Below are positions 21,401 to 30,074 of a stretch of DNA of 38,585 nt, in pieces. The DNA is from Eubacterium sp. (GTDB taxonomy: Bacteria > Bacillota > Clostridia > Oscillospirales > Acutalibacteraceae). Under the pieces are notes generated by a model, which did no database searches, was not told where the DNA came from, and saw only the letters and a program-made list of their open reading frames with translations. Position 1 is the first letter of the stretch, and every line of letters starts with the position of its first letter. The DNA is taken from positions 1 through 38,585 of the forward strand of contig JACTVT010000020.1 of the NCBI GenBank assembly GCA_014465955.1, written 5' to 3'. The position numbers and the translations under genes were made by a program.

Positions 21401-22576
21401 ATGACAGAATACACCTTAAAATACGGTTGTAATCCCAACCAGAACCCTGCACGAATTCATATGGACGGCAAAGAACTGCCGTTTGAAATTCTTAACGGCA
21501 GTGCAGGCTATATCAATCTGCTTGACGCTTTCAACTCATGGCAGTTGGTTAAAGAACTGAAAGAGGCTACAGGTCTGCCGAGCGCAGCATCCTTCAAGCA
21601 TGTTTCACCCGCAGGCGCAGCAGTTGCCCAGCCGCTTGACGAAACCGACCGCAAAGTTTGCATGGTTCCCGAAGGACTTGAACTTTCACCGATCGGTCAG
21701 GCTTATGCAAGAGCAAGAAGTTGTGACAGACAGTCATCCTTCGGCGATTTTGCCGCTCTTTCAGACACCTGTGACGCATCTGTTGCAAAGTTTTTGCAAA
21801 AAGAAGTTTCAGACGGTATTATTGCACCTGATTACACCGATGAGGCGCTCGAAATTCTTAAATCAAAAAGAAGAGGCAACTTCCTTGTAATCAAAATCGA
21901 CCCTGATTACGTACCTGAGGAAATGGAAACAAAGCAGGTTTTCGGCATCAAATTCGAGCAGAAGAGAAACAATGCAAAAATTACAATGGATCTCTTTAAC
22001 GATATGCCGACAAAGGTTAAGGAAATTCCCGAAATCGCAAAAATTGACCTGCTTATTTCAATGATTACTTTAAAATACACACAGTCAAACTCTGTAGTTT
22101 ATGCACAGGGCGGTCAGACGCTCGGCGTAGGCGCAGGTCAGCAGAGCAGAATTCTCTGCACACGTATGGCAGGCAACAAGGCTGATATGCTGTGGCTGAG
22201 AAGAAACGAAAAAGTTCTCAACCTGCCGTTTATTGACGGTGTGCGCAAATGCGACGCAGACAATGCGATTGACCTTTATATTTCAGATGATTACGAAGAA
22301 CTGCTTAAAGACGGCGTTTGGCAGAGATACTTTACAGAAAAGCCAGAGCCGTTTACTGCCGAGGAAAAGGCTCAGTGGCATAAGAAGATGGACAATGTTG
22401 CACTCGGCTCTGACGCATTCTTCCCGTTTGAAGATAATATCGAGCGTGCAGTTAAATCAGGCGTTAAATACATTGCTCAGCCGGGCGGCTCTGTTCGTGA
22501 TGCAAACGTTATCGAATGCTGCGACAATTACGGCATTGCAATGACAATGACAGGCATTCGTTTGTTCCATCATTAA
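21401..22576 (+). CDS. AICAR transformylase, stand-alone PurH C-terminal type
   Basis: A 391-aa phosphoribosylaminoimidazolecarboxamide formyltransferase. It transfers a formyl group from 10-formyl-tetrahydrofolate to AICAR in purine synthesis. The catalytic Lys66-His67 pair appears in SFKHVSPAGAAV (64-75). Other family blocks are N-P-N-Q-N-P-A-R near the start, GQAYARARSCDRQSSFGDF in the first half, and Q-P-G-G-S-V-R-D near the end. The IMP cyclohydrolase domain of bifunctional PurH is missing, so another gene must supply that step. This single-domain form is known in Clostridia. GGAGG lies about 10 bases before the ATG. With guaA some 6 kb away, purine synthesis is represented twice in this window but not as an operon. 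Confidence 0.9.
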   Translation: MTEYTLKYGCNPNQNPARIHMDGKELPFEILNGSAGYINLLDAFNSWQLVKELKEATGLPSAASFKHVSPAGAAVAQPLDETDRKVCMVPEGLELSPIGQAYARARSCDRQSSFGDFAALSDTCDASVAKFLQKEVSDGIIAPDYTDEALEILKSKRRGNFLVIKIDPDYVPEEMETKQVFGIKFEQKRNNAKITMDLFNDMPTKVKEIPEIAKIDLLISMITLKYTQSNSVVYAQGGQTLGVGAGQQSRILCTRMAGNKADMLWLRRNEKVLNLPFIDGVRKCDADNAIDLYISDDYEELLKDGVWQRYFTEKPEPFTAEEKAQWHKKMDNVALGSDAFFPFEDNIERAVKSGVKYIAQPGGSVRDANVIECCDNYGIAMTMTGIRLFHH

Positions 22577-22587
22577 TAAATTTTGTG

Positions 22588-22759
22588 AGAATCCCCCTTG
22601 GCACTGCGTGCCGTTCCCCCTTTACCAAGGGGGACTGAATTTGAGCCTCCCGATTTGCCTCCCTTGTTAAAGAAAGATTCCCCTGTCAGGGGAAATGTCA
22701 ACGCAGTTGACAAAAGGGTAGCATAGCAGGGGGACCGTCGCAGACGGTGGAGGGATTCC
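22588..22759. repeat. Composite intergenic repeat block
   Basis: Begins with ATCCCCCTTGGCACTGCGTG and the matching AAGGGGG, then a GCCTCCC piece, CCCCTGTCAGGGG, a GTCAACGCAGTTGAC hairpin, and GGGGGACCGTC-GCAGACGGTGG. Several modules match the blocks at 21272 and 37600. It sits between the transformylase and CYTH genes and holds no gene. Confidence 0.75.
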
Positions 22760-22778
22760 TTTTACTAAAAGGTATTTT

Positions 22779-23504
22779 ATGGAAAAAATAATTATCAACG
22801 GAAAACCGAATACGCAGATTACAGAGGAATTCAGCGGCAAGGCTGAATTCTTCTTTAACATTGCGCCAAAAAACGCCAAGGACATAAACGCATATGACGC
22901 CGTGTTTTTCATCGGTGCAAATGAAGACGAAATCGCGCCGTGGGTCGGCGCAAACCACCTCAGAATATGCGAAAACGAGACCGATCTTTTAAAGCAGATA
23001 CGTTTTTTTCTCGGCATTCCTCAGAAAGTGGAAATTGAGCGCAAATTTCTGATTGAACGCCCTGACACTGATTTTCTTGAAAAACAGAAACTGTGCAAAG
23101 CGTGCGACATTGCACAGTGCTACATAAATGAACCATATCCGTTTCGTGTAAGAAAAAGAGGGCTTGACGGCGATTACATTTATATTCGCACAGAAAAACG
23201 CAAAATTTCAGAACTGATACGCACCGAAATCGAAAATTACATCACCGAAAGCGAATATCAAACGGCAATCAAAAACAGGAAGGTGCTTTACAAAACACGC
23301 TGGCTTTACATCTATAAAAATCAGTATTTTGAAATTGACGTATTCCCCTTCTGGCAGAACAAGGCACTGCTTGAAATTGAACTCACTGCCGAAGATGACC
23401 CGTATGAACTGCCGCCGTTTATCAAGGTAATTAAAGAAGTTACCGAAGATAATTACTACAAAAACAAGCAGATTGCAAAAAGGCACGGTATTATAAATGA
23501 ATAA
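22779..23504 (+). CDS. CYTH-domain protein with degenerate N-terminal part
   Basis: A 241-aa protein. From about residue 85 it is a CYTH (triphosphate tunnel) domain: the signature V-E-I-E-R-K-F-L-I, then R-V-R-K-R-G, Y-I-Y-I-R-T-E-K-R, a Y-K-T-R-W strand, and the acidic strand F-E-I-D-V-F then L-L-E-I-E-L. Such domains bind triphosphates or polyphosphate with metal ions. The first 80 residues resemble the end of an AAA P-loop domain that precedes CYTH in longer Clostridia proteins (A-V-F-F-I-G-A-N-E-D-E, then H-L-R-I-x-E-N-E-T-D-L), but no Walker A is present. It may be a shortened fusion. It overlaps the EamA gene by 8 bases. Confidence 0.75.
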   Translation: MEKIIINGKPNTQITEEFSGKAEFFFNIAPKNAKDINAYDAVFFIGANEDEIAPWVGANHLRICENETDLLKQIRFFLGIPQKVEIERKFLIERPDTDFLEKQKLCKACDIAQCYINEPYPFRVRKRGLDGDYIYIRTEKRKISELIRTEIENYITESEYQTAIKNRKVLYKTRWLYIYKNQYFEIDVFPFWQNKALLEIELTAEDDPYELPPFIKVIKEVTEDNYYKNKQIAKRHGIINE

Positions 23505-24396
23505 AAAAATAAACCCGAAAATATCGGCACTGCTTGTCATTTTTGCAGGCGTGCTCTGGGGCGTAACATCAATTTTTGTTAAAGGGCTTGACGGCTTCGG
23601 GCTGAATTCAATGGAAATCGGCGTTCTGCGAACAGGCATATGCACCGCCCTGCTTTTTTTCATCATTCTGATTTACAAGCCGTCGCTTTTCAGAATAAAA
23701 CTGCGTGACATATGGATGTTTATCGGCACGGGGCTTTTCAGCCTTGTATTTTTCAGCATCTGCTATTTTAAAACGATAGTAGATGCAGGTCCGTCAATCG
23801 CCGTTTCACTGCTCTACACCTCGCCGATATGGGTTATGCTTTTCTCGGCAGTGCTTTTTAAAGAAAAACTGACTGCGCAGAAAATTATTGCAATCCCAAT
23901 TGCCGTACTCGGCTGTGCGCTAACAACAGGCATAATAGGCACAGGCGCATCGCTTACACCGCAGATAATTATAACGGGTCTGCTTTCGGGCATCGGCTAT
24001 GCGCTTTACTCTGTTTTCGGCAGATACGCAACAGAAAAATACAACTCGCTCACAATTACATTTTACACATTTCTGTTCGCCTTTATCGGCTTTCTGTGCT
24101 TTACAAAGCCGAGCGAAATTATGCAGAAATGCGCGGCAGATTCAAAGGTGATACTGCTTGCAGTTCTGATTGCCGTAATATCATCGCTTCTGCCTTATAT
24201 TTTCTACACAATTGGGCTGAATAATATGGAGGCGTCTGTTGCCGCCGTGCTTGTTGCCGTTGAACCGCTTGTCGGCTGCATTATAGGCATAACCGTTTTT
24301 CACGATGGTGCTTCGCCGTCAAAAATCATCGGCATCGCCCTCATCCTCGGCTCAATCGTTTTTTTGAATATCAGGCGAAAAAATAACGCAAACTGA
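23497..24396 (+). CDS. EamA/DMT-family transporter
   Basis: A 299-aa membrane protein with about ten hydrophobic helices arranged as two EamA repeats, the second beginning around residue 150 (L-L-S-G-I-G-Y-A-L-Y-S-V-F-G-R-Y). The first repeat has the typical L-W-G-V-T-S-I-F-V-K start. Drug/metabolite transporters of this type usually export amino acids or small metabolites; the substrate is not known here. It overlaps the CYTH gene end by 8 bases, so the two are likely co-transcribed. The next gene has its own promoter. Confidence 0.88.
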   Translation: MNKKINPKISALLVIFAGVLWGVTSIFVKGLDGFGLNSMEIGVLRTGICTALLFFIILIYKPSLFRIKLRDIWMFIGTGLFSLVFFSICYFKTIVDAGPSIAVSLLYTSPIWVMLFSAVLFKEKLTAQKIIAIPIAVLGCALTTGIIGTGASLTPQIIITGLLSGIGYALYSVFGRYATEKYNSLTITFYTFLFAFIGFLCFTKPSEIMQKCAADSKVILLAVLIAVISSLLPYIFYTIGLNNMEASVAAVLVAVEPLVGCIIGITVFHDGASPSKIIGIALILGSIVFLNIRRKNNAN

Positions 24397-24436
24397 CATC
24401 ATCAAAGCCGTACCTTTTTGATTTAATAATAATTTA

Positions 24437-24465
24437 TTGACTTTGCGGATTATAATTGGTATACT
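24437..24465 (+). promoter_or_regulatory. Promoter of the zapA-U32-maf cluster
   Basis: TTGACT (24437-24442), 17 bases, TATACT (24460-24465), about 38 bases before the zapA ATG. Very good match to consensus. Confidence 0.7.
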
Positions 24466-24503
24466 TAATATGTATAAAAAGATTTGCGGAGAAGACGTTG
24501 AAT

Positions 24504-24854
24504 ATGGAAAAAAATAAAGTTCAGTTAAAAATTAACGGCAACACCTACTCAATCGTTACGGAAGACGATCCCGAATATGTTGAATCACTCGGCGAACTTA
24601 TCGACAGCGAGATGAAAAATACAGCCATGCAAAGCCCGGGGCTTTCTTCAATTCAGTGTGCTGTGCTTGTGGCACTTGACCAGGCAGATGCCTGCAAAAA
24701 GGCTACTGCCGCTGCCGATAATCTGAGAGCACAGATTAAGGATTATCTTGAAGACAGTGCAAGGGCACGGATGGAAGTTGATGTTGCAAGAAGAGAAATT
24801 GAGCGCCTTAACAGGGAAATCAGTAACCTTCGAAACAAACTTAGCGGAAATTAA
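24504..24854 (+). CDS. zapA: Cell division protein ZapA
   Basis: A 116-aa protein. ZapA binds FtsZ at the division ring and cross-links its filaments. The N-terminal strand pattern K-V-Q-L-K-I-N-G-N-T-Y-S-I-V-T-E-D-D-P-E-Y-V is typical, followed by a long C-terminal coiled coil (about 75-113) rich in Arg, Glu and Leu. I start at ATG 24504, because an upstream in-frame ATG (24456) lies within the promoter. GGAGAAG precedes it. It is the first gene of a cluster with a U32 protein and Maf. Confidence 0.85.
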   Translation: MEKNKVQLKINGNTYSIVTEDDPEYVESLGELIDSEMKNTAMQSPGLSSIQCAVLVALDQADACKKATAAADNLRAQIKDYLEDSARARMEVDVARREIERLNREISNLRNKLSGN

Positions 24855-24873
24855 TTTTATGGTGTGCTGATTT

Positions 24874-26877
24874 ATGAAATTTGAAATATTAGCTCCTGCA
24901 GGTTCGCAGGAGTCCTTGATTGCCGGCGTTAGGTGTGGCGCGAATGCAGTTTATCTTGGTGGTAAAGCATTGAATGCCCGTCGAAACGCCGGCAATTTTG
25001 ATGATGAAGAACTTTTTGATGCGGTAAAATACTGCCACAGTCACGGCGTTTTGGTTTATCAGACTTTGAATACGCTTTGCAGTGACAATGAACTGGATTT
25101 GGTTTATGATGCCGTGAAATATTCGCTTGAAATCGGGGTTGACGGTTTTATCGTGCAGGATATCGGTGTGGCAAAAATGATTAAGGAATCCTTCCCCACG
25201 GCAAAACTTCACGCCTCAACGCAGATGAGCGTAATGACTCCCGAGGGCGTTTCGGCACTTAAAGAAATGGGCTTTTCACGTGCCGTTCTTCCAAGGGAAA
25301 TGACGGCAGAAGAAATACTTGAAATTAGAAAAAGCACCGATCTGGAACTTGAAATTTTTGTTCACGGTGCGCTTTGTATGAGCGTGTCGGGGCAGTGCCT
25401 GCTTTCTGCAATGATTGGCGGCAGAAGCGGAAACAGGGGGCTTTGCGCTCAACCGTGCCGCCTGCCGTTTTCGGCAAAGGGCAACGGCAGTTGTGATTTG
25501 AGTCTTAAAGATTTGAGCCTTATTAAAAATCTCGGTGAAATCGGGAATCTCGGTGTTATCAGCCTTAAAATTGAGGGCAGAATGAAACGCCCCGAGTATG
25601 TTGCCGCAGCCGTTACTGCTATAAAAAAAGCGATTGACGGCAATTATGATTATAAAGATGAAATTGACCTGAAAAGTGTGTTCAGCCGCAGCGGTTTTAC
25701 GAACGGCTATTTTACCGATAACCGCGGCAGGAATATGTTCGGCACAAGGCAGAAAGAGGACGTAATTTCTGCTAAAGATGTACTTAAAAATTTTGCTCAT
25801 TTATACGATAACGAAAATCCGCTTTTGCCGATTGATATGGATTTTGTGTGCAGAGCGGGCGAAAAAATCAGCCTTACTGCATCTGCGCTCGGCAAAACCG
25901 TTACCGTTTTCGGTGATGTTCCCGAAAAGGCAGTCAATAAACCGACAAGCCGTGATGCAGTGACTGAAAAACTTTCAAAACTCGGCGGCACGCAGTTTTA
26001 TACAGGCAAAATTAACGCCGTTGTTGATGACGGTCTTGCCGTGCCTGTTTCAAAAATAAATGCACTCAGGCGTGCGGCGGTTGAAATGCTTTGTGAGCAT
26101 AGCAAAAAAGAAGTTGAGGTACGCCTGTTTAAAAAGCCTTCAAAAATTTTCAGTGCAGGCGCACCTTTTTACACGGCAAGGTTTTCTTCTGCCGAACAGG
26201 TGCCAGATAAGCACCCGTTTAAATATATCTTTATTCCGATTTGGAGCAGTACCGATGATTTTGTGGACAACCGTGCAGGTGTTGAAATTCCCCGAGGAAT
26301 GTTCGGCAAAGAAAAGGAAATCGAGCAAAAACTGATTAAACTTAAAAAAGCGGGTGTTTCATATGCGCTTTGCGGCAATCTTGGTTCATACACGCTTGCA
26401 AAACGGCTTGGCTACATGGTTTTCGGCGATTTCGGGCTGAATGTTTTCAACAGCATTTCGGCTGATATGATTGAAAATCCTATTTTGTCGCCCGAACTTA
26501 CCGCTTTGCAGATAAACAGTATCAATGCAAAGGGCAAAGGCTTTATTGCATACGGCAATATTCCGCTTATGCTTACGAGAAACTGCCCTGTTAAAAACAG
26601 TATCGGCTGTGAAAAATGCCGCAAAAACGGCGGACTGACAGACAGAAAGGGAGTAACTTTTCCTGTTGTGTGTTCCCCGTATCCGTGTGTTGAGGTGCTC
26701 AACAGCGTGCCGATTTACCTTGCCGAAAGAATGGCGGAATTTAATGTCGATTTTGCTCATTTTTACTTTTCAAAAGAGAGCAGAGAGCAGGTTGAAAAAA
26801 TTATTTCACTGTATGAAAACGGGGCAAAAGCGCCTTTTGATTACACAAGAGGACTTTATTACAGAGGTGTTTTATAA
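24874..26877 (+). CDS. U32-family peptidase-like protein with DUF3656 tail
   Basis: A 667-aa protein of the U32 group (YegQ/RlhA-like). The N-terminal part begins E-I-L-A-P-A-G-S-x-E-S-L, has A-V-Y-L-G-G, K-L-H-A-S-T-Q-M-S, and the U32 signature G-R-S-G-N-R-G-L-C-A-Q-P-C-R around 188-201. Relatives called peptidases are now known as RNA or quinone hydroxylation factors with Fe-S clusters, and the Cys residues around the signature fit that. A late Cys-rich part N-C-P-V-K-N-S-I-G-C-E-K-C (about 570-582) is also typical of the long form. Its stop overlaps the maf start (TAATG). The substrate, possibly rRNA, is inferred from the family. Confidence 0.88.
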   Translation: MKFEILAPAGSQESLIAGVRCGANAVYLGGKALNARRNAGNFDDEELFDAVKYCHSHGVLVYQTLNTLCSDNELDLVYDAVKYSLEIGVDGFIVQDIGVAKMIKESFPTAKLHASTQMSVMTPEGVSALKEMGFSRAVLPREMTAEEILEIRKSTDLELEIFVHGALCMSVSGQCLLSAMIGGRSGNRGLCAQPCRLPFSAKGNGSCDLSLKDLSLIKNLGEIGNLGVISLKIEGRMKRPEYVAAAVTAIKKAIDGNYDYKDEIDLKSVFSRSGFTNGYFTDNRGRNMFGTRQKEDVISAKDVLKNFAHLYDNENPLLPIDMDFVCRAGEKISLTASALGKTVTVFGDVPEKAVNKPTSRDAVTEKLSKLGGTQFYTGKINAVVDDGLAVPVSKINALRRAAVEMLCEHSKKEVEVRLFKKPSKIFSAGAPFYTARFSSAEQVPDKHPFKYIFIPIWSSTDDFVDNRAGVEIPRGMFGKEKEIEQKLIKLKKAGVSYALCGNLGSYTLAKRLGYMVFGDFGLNVFNSISADMIENPILSPELTALQINSINAKGKGFIAYGNIPLMLTRNCPVKNSIGCEKCRKNGGLTDRKGVTFPVVCSPYPCVEVLNSVPIYLAERMAEFNVDFAHFYFSKESREQVEKIISLYENGAKAPFDYTRGLYYRGVL

Positions 26878-27431
26878 TGCTGATTTTAGCATCAAAGTCG
26901 CCGAGACGGCAGGAACTTTTAAGACTTATAACTGATGATTTTACGGTGAAAACTGCCGATGTAAAGGAAAATCTGCCGCAGGGAATTGCGCCGCACGAAG
27001 CGGTTTTATATCTGTCAAAAATAAAGGCAGAGCCGCTTGCAAATGAGGGTGATATTGTTATCGGTGCAGACACTGTTGTTGCGGCAGACGGCAGAATTTT
27101 AGGTAAGCCTGCCGACCGTGAAAATGCAAAAGAAATGCTGCGCCTTTTAAGCGGCAGAGAGCACAGTGTGTTTACGGGCGTTACAATTTTTAACGGCAGA
27201 GAGCCGAAATCATTTTATATTCAGACAAAAGTTAAATTTTTTGAACTGACTGAAGATGAAATTGATTGGTACGTTTCAACAGGTGAGTGCGATGATAAAG
27301 CAGGTGCATACGGTATACAGGGCAAAGGCTCGGTGCTCGTTGAAAAAATTGACGGCGATTATTTTAATGTAGTCGGTCTCCCGGTGTCTAAATTATACAG
27401 AGAGTTGAAAGATGTAAAAATATTTGGCTGA
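26877..27431 (+). CDS. maf: Maf-family nucleoside triphosphate pyrophosphatase
   Basis: A 184-aa cytosolic house-cleaning enzyme that hydrolyses dTTP/UTP-type or modified nucleotides to monophosphate and pyrophosphate. The signature S-K-S-P-R-R-Q-E-L-L is at residues 6-15, I-G-A-D-T-V-V near 62-68 with the catalytic Asp, G-K-P-A-D, and a late Y-G-I-Q-G-K-G segment typical of the YhdE-like branch. The length is normal. Translationally coupled to the U32 gene by a one-base overlap. Confidence 0.9.
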   Translation: MLILASKSPRRQELLRLITDDFTVKTADVKENLPQGIAPHEAVLYLSKIKAEPLANEGDIVIGADTVVAADGRILGKPADRENAKEMLRLLSGREHSVFTGVTIFNGREPKSFYIQTKVKFFELTEDEIDWYVSTGECDDKAGAYGIQGKGSVLVEKIDGDYFNVVGLPVSKLYRELKDVKIFG

Positions 27432-27489
27432 TGTTACAAATTTTAATGTAAAAAGTTGTCTATTTTGCCGAAAAAAATAAAATTTTATC

Positions 27490-27518
27490 TTGAACGAATA
27501 AATATTTTATGCTAAAAT
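27490..27518 (+). promoter_or_regulatory. Promoter of the PHP gene
   Basis: TTGAAC (27490-27495), 17 bases, TAAAAT (27513-27518). The leader then contains a small AAGGGC-CTTTA-GCCCTT hairpin near 27528-27544 before the ribosome binding site. Confidence 0.6.
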
Positions 27519-27578
27519 AAATATGTAAGGGCCTTTAGCCCTTTAAATTTTTAATAATTAAGTAAGGAGTTGAAAGTT

Positions 27579-28469
27579 ATGGCAGCGGATTTGCATTGTC
27601 ATACAAAATTGAGCGATGGTTCTGTAGGTATTGAAGATATTATTCAGATTGCGCAGAAAAGCGGAATAGATACTATTGCCATAACTGACCACGACTGCCT
27701 TGCAGGCACTGTCAGAGGGCAGGTTATCGGAAAAAGATACGGCGTAAATGTTATTCCCGGTGTAGAGATTTCGGGATTTGACTTTACTGCAGGCAAGCGG
27801 ATACATATTTTATGTTACCTTGCTGATTCGCCGAACAGGCTTGAGGGTATTTGCAAGCGTACTTCTGTTGCCCGTAAAAGAGCGGGTCAGATTATGATGC
27901 TTAAAGTTGCGAGTCGTTTTCCGATTACAAGTGATTTTATTATCGGTCACGCCTCAGGTTCAACAAATCTTTACAAGCAGCATATTATGCACGCACTTAT
28001 GGACGCAGGCTATACAGACAGAATTTTCGGCGATTTATATCACGCTCTGTTTGATGCAGACAGTGAAACGAACGTGCTTGCGCCTACAAAATATCCTGAC
28101 GTTAAAGAGGTTATTGAGGAAATTCACGGTGCGGGCGGCATAGCAATTCTTGCACACCCTGCCAAATTTGATAATTTTGACGAGATTGAAGAGTATGTTG
28201 AACTTGGTCTTGACGGTGTAGAGGTCTGGAGTCCATCTGCAACTGAAAATGATATTCAGGCTCTTACTGCAATCTGTAAGAAAAACAAACTTCTTATGAC
28301 GGGCGGTTCTGATTTTCACGGCATTTACGGCGATTCTACAGTAACTCTCGGCTCTTATGCTACACCAAAGGAAAATCTTGATAAACTGCTTGGCTATAAA
28401 GCAAAGAAAAAAAGAGCCCAGCGCAAGGCTGAACGTGAGGCTGAAAAAAACGCACAAAACGCAAGTTGA
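27579..28469 (+). CDS. PHP-domain phosphoesterase
   Basis: A 296-aa protein of the PHP superfamily. Metal-binding motifs are D-L-H-C-H-T near residue 4-9, S-D-G, I-T-D-H-D, E-I-S-G, A-H-P-A-K, and G-S-D-F-H-G near the end. Stand-alone proteins of this kind hydrolyse phosphoesters such as nucleoside 3',5'-bisphosphate or 5' RNA ends; the exact substrate is not evident. The C-terminal tail is strongly basic and Lys/Arg/Ala-rich. I start at ATG 27579 rather than TTG 27570, because AAGGAG is well spaced for it. Confidence 0.87.
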   Translation: MAADLHCHTKLSDGSVGIEDIIQIAQKSGIDTIAITDHDCLAGTVRGQVIGKRYGVNVIPGVEISGFDFTAGKRIHILCYLADSPNRLEGICKRTSVARKRAGQIMMLKVASRFPITSDFIIGHASGSTNLYKQHIMHALMDAGYTDRIFGDLYHALFDADSETNVLAPTKYPDVKEVIEEIHGAGGIAILAHPAKFDNFDEIEEYVELGLDGVEVWSPSATENDIQALTAICKKNKLLMTGGSDFHGIYGDSTVTLGSYATPKENLDKLLGYKAKKKRAQRKAEREAEKNAQNAS

Positions 28470-28480
28470 TTGTTTTCAAC

Positions 28481-28507
28481 TGTAGGGGACGATGCCCACA
28501 TCGTCCC
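28481..28507. repeat. GTAGGGG-type hairpin repeat
   Basis: GTAGGGGACGATG-CCCA-CATCGTCCC: an 8- to 9-bp perfect stem attached to the GTAGGGG edge. It lies in the 73-base gap between the PHP and alpha-galactosidase genes. Confidence 0.75.
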
Positions 28508-28542
28508 ATTTTTTATAATTAATAATAATTCGGAGTTTTGTT

Positions 28543-29841
28543 ATGTTTAAATCATTTGCAAAAACACCGCCGCTCGGCTGGAACAGTTGGGACTGCTTCG
28601 GCGCAGGCGTTAATGAGACGCAGTTAAAAGAAAATGCCGATTATATGGCAAAGCATCTAAAACAATACGGCTGGGAATATATCGTCTGCGATATTCAGTG
28701 GTATGAGCCGAAGGCAGTCGGCAATGATTATAATAATTTTACCGAATTGAATATGGATGCGTTTGGAAGACTTTTGCCTGCTGAAAACCGTTTTCCGAGT
28801 GCAGAAAGCGGCGCAGGCTTTAAGCCGATTGCAGATTACTGCCACAGTCTTGGCTTAAAATTCGGAATTCATATTATGCGTGGTGTGCCCCGTGAGGCAG
28901 TGCATAAAAATCTGCCGATTTACGGAAGTAAGTATACGTGCAGGGATATTGCGCATCATTTTTCGGTTTGTTCGTGGAATACGGATATGTACGGTCTTAA
29001 AAACTGTTACGGTGCACAAGAATATTACAATTCCATTATAAATATGTATGCCGAGTGGGGCGTTGATTTTATTAAGTGCGACGATATCTGCGTTACGGAA
29101 TTTCGCAAGTGGGATAATCCGTATACTGCCGATTATGAAATCGAAATGATAAGAAAAGCGATTGATAACTGCGGGCGTGATATTGTTCTGTCGCTTTCTC
29201 CCGGTCCTGCAGATATTAAAAATGCCGCTCATTTGAAAAAGAATGCAAATATGTGGCGGCTTACGGGTGATTTCTGGGATCAGTGGGATAAACTTTACGA
29301 AATGTTTGATAAATGCCATTTGTGGGAAAATGAAAACGGCGGCGGCACATGGTGCGACTGCGATATGCTGCCAATCGGCAGACTTGCAAAAAACGCCTCC
29401 TGCCACGGTGCGCAAAACAGATTCACCAATTTTACAAAGGCAGAGCAATACACACTGATGAGCCTTTGGGGAATTTTTCGCAGTCCGCTTATGATTGGCG
29501 GAAATATGCCCGAGAATGACGGTTTCACACTTTCGCTTCTCACGAATGAGGAATATATGAAAATGCACCGCACTTCACACGGCGCACATCAGATTTACAG
29601 AAAAGAGCGAAACGGTAAGGGTACAATTATATGGTGCAGCAACGGCAAAGGCTGCAAATATCTTGCATTTTTCAACACAAAAGATACTGCGGCAAAAATT
29701 ACATTTGATATCGGCACAATTTTAATGCCCGATGCAAAATATACCGCAATTGATATATGGAACGGCAAGCAGACCTCGTTTAAAAATAAAATCACCGTCA
29801 CGGTTGAACCGCACGGTGCACGATTGTTTAAAATACAGTAA
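28543..29841 (+). CDS. GH27 alpha-galactosidase, cytoplasmic
   Basis: A 432-aa glycoside hydrolase family 27 enzyme that removes terminal alpha-galactose from oligosaccharides. The family start P-P-L-G-W-N-S-W-D-C-F is at residues 9-19. Y-I-V-C-D-I-Q-W follows, then D-F-I-K-C-D-D with the likely nucleophile Asp180, and G-D-F-W-D-Q-W near 245 with the likely acid/base Asp. The C-terminal beta domain is present and length is normal. No signal peptide is seen, so it should act on imported sugars in the cytosol. No transporter or sugar regulator is adjacent. A bidirectional terminator follows directly. Confidence 0.9.
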   Translation: MFKSFAKTPPLGWNSWDCFGAGVNETQLKENADYMAKHLKQYGWEYIVCDIQWYEPKAVGNDYNNFTELNMDAFGRLLPAENRFPSAESGAGFKPIADYCHSLGLKFGIHIMRGVPREAVHKNLPIYGSKYTCRDIAHHFSVCSWNTDMYGLKNCYGAQEYYNSIINMYAEWGVDFIKCDDICVTEFRKWDNPYTADYEIEMIRKAIDNCGRDIVLSLSPGPADIKNAAHLKKNANMWRLTGDFWDQWDKLYEMFDKCHLWENENGGGTWCDCDMLPIGRLAKNASCHGAQNRFTNFTKAEQYTLMSLWGIFRSPLMIGGNMPENDGFTLSLLTNEEYMKMHRTSHGAHQIYRKERNGKGTIIWCSNGKGCKYLAFFNTKDTAAKITFDIGTILMPDAKYTAIDIWNGKQTSFKNKITVTVEPHGARLFKIQ

Positions 29842-29842
29842 C

Positions 29843-29872
29843 AAAAAAGAACCGAAAATCGGTTCTTTTTTT
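29843..29872. terminator. Bidirectional terminator
   Basis: AAAAAAGAACCG / CGGTTCTTTTTT stem with a 5-base loop, just past the alpha-galactosidase stop. The A- and T-runs on either side let it work for both the galactosidase gene (plus) and the feo operon (minus). Confidence 0.9.
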
Positions 29873-29876
29873 GTTT

Positions 29877-30062
29877 TCACTTGTTGTTACAATGATTTTC
29901 ACTGCAATGACAGCATCCGCCGCAGGCAGAGCAATCACACCCACAAGATGATTTGCCGCTTTTTTTATCTTTTACAAGTTTTCTGATAATAAGCGCCACG
30001 ATTAAAACAAGCACCAGAAGTACAATAATCGTTACACCGTTTGCCTTTAAAAAACCAATCAT
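29877..30062 (-). CDS. FeoB-associated Cys-rich membrane protein
   Basis: A 61-aa protein with one transmembrane helix (about residues 9-27), a basic stretch, then a tail of Cys and His residues (C-G-C-D-C-S-A-C-G-G-C-C-H-C, then H-C). This matches the FeoB-associated Cys-rich family, encoded after feoB in many Firmicutes. The tail may bind iron or a cluster and help FeoB. It is the last gene of the feo operon, 12 bases after feoB, with AGGTG before its ATG. Confidence 0.85.
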   Translation of the reverse strand: MIGFLKANGVTIIVLLVLVLIVALIIRKLVKDKKSGKSSCGCDCSACGGCCHCSENHCNNK

Positions 30063-30074
30063 AAAACCTCACCT

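Noticed and set aside
24456..24503. Longer ZapA start at 24456
   Set aside because: It lies within the -10 region of a near-consensus promoter; the ATG at 24504 gives the normal ZapA start.
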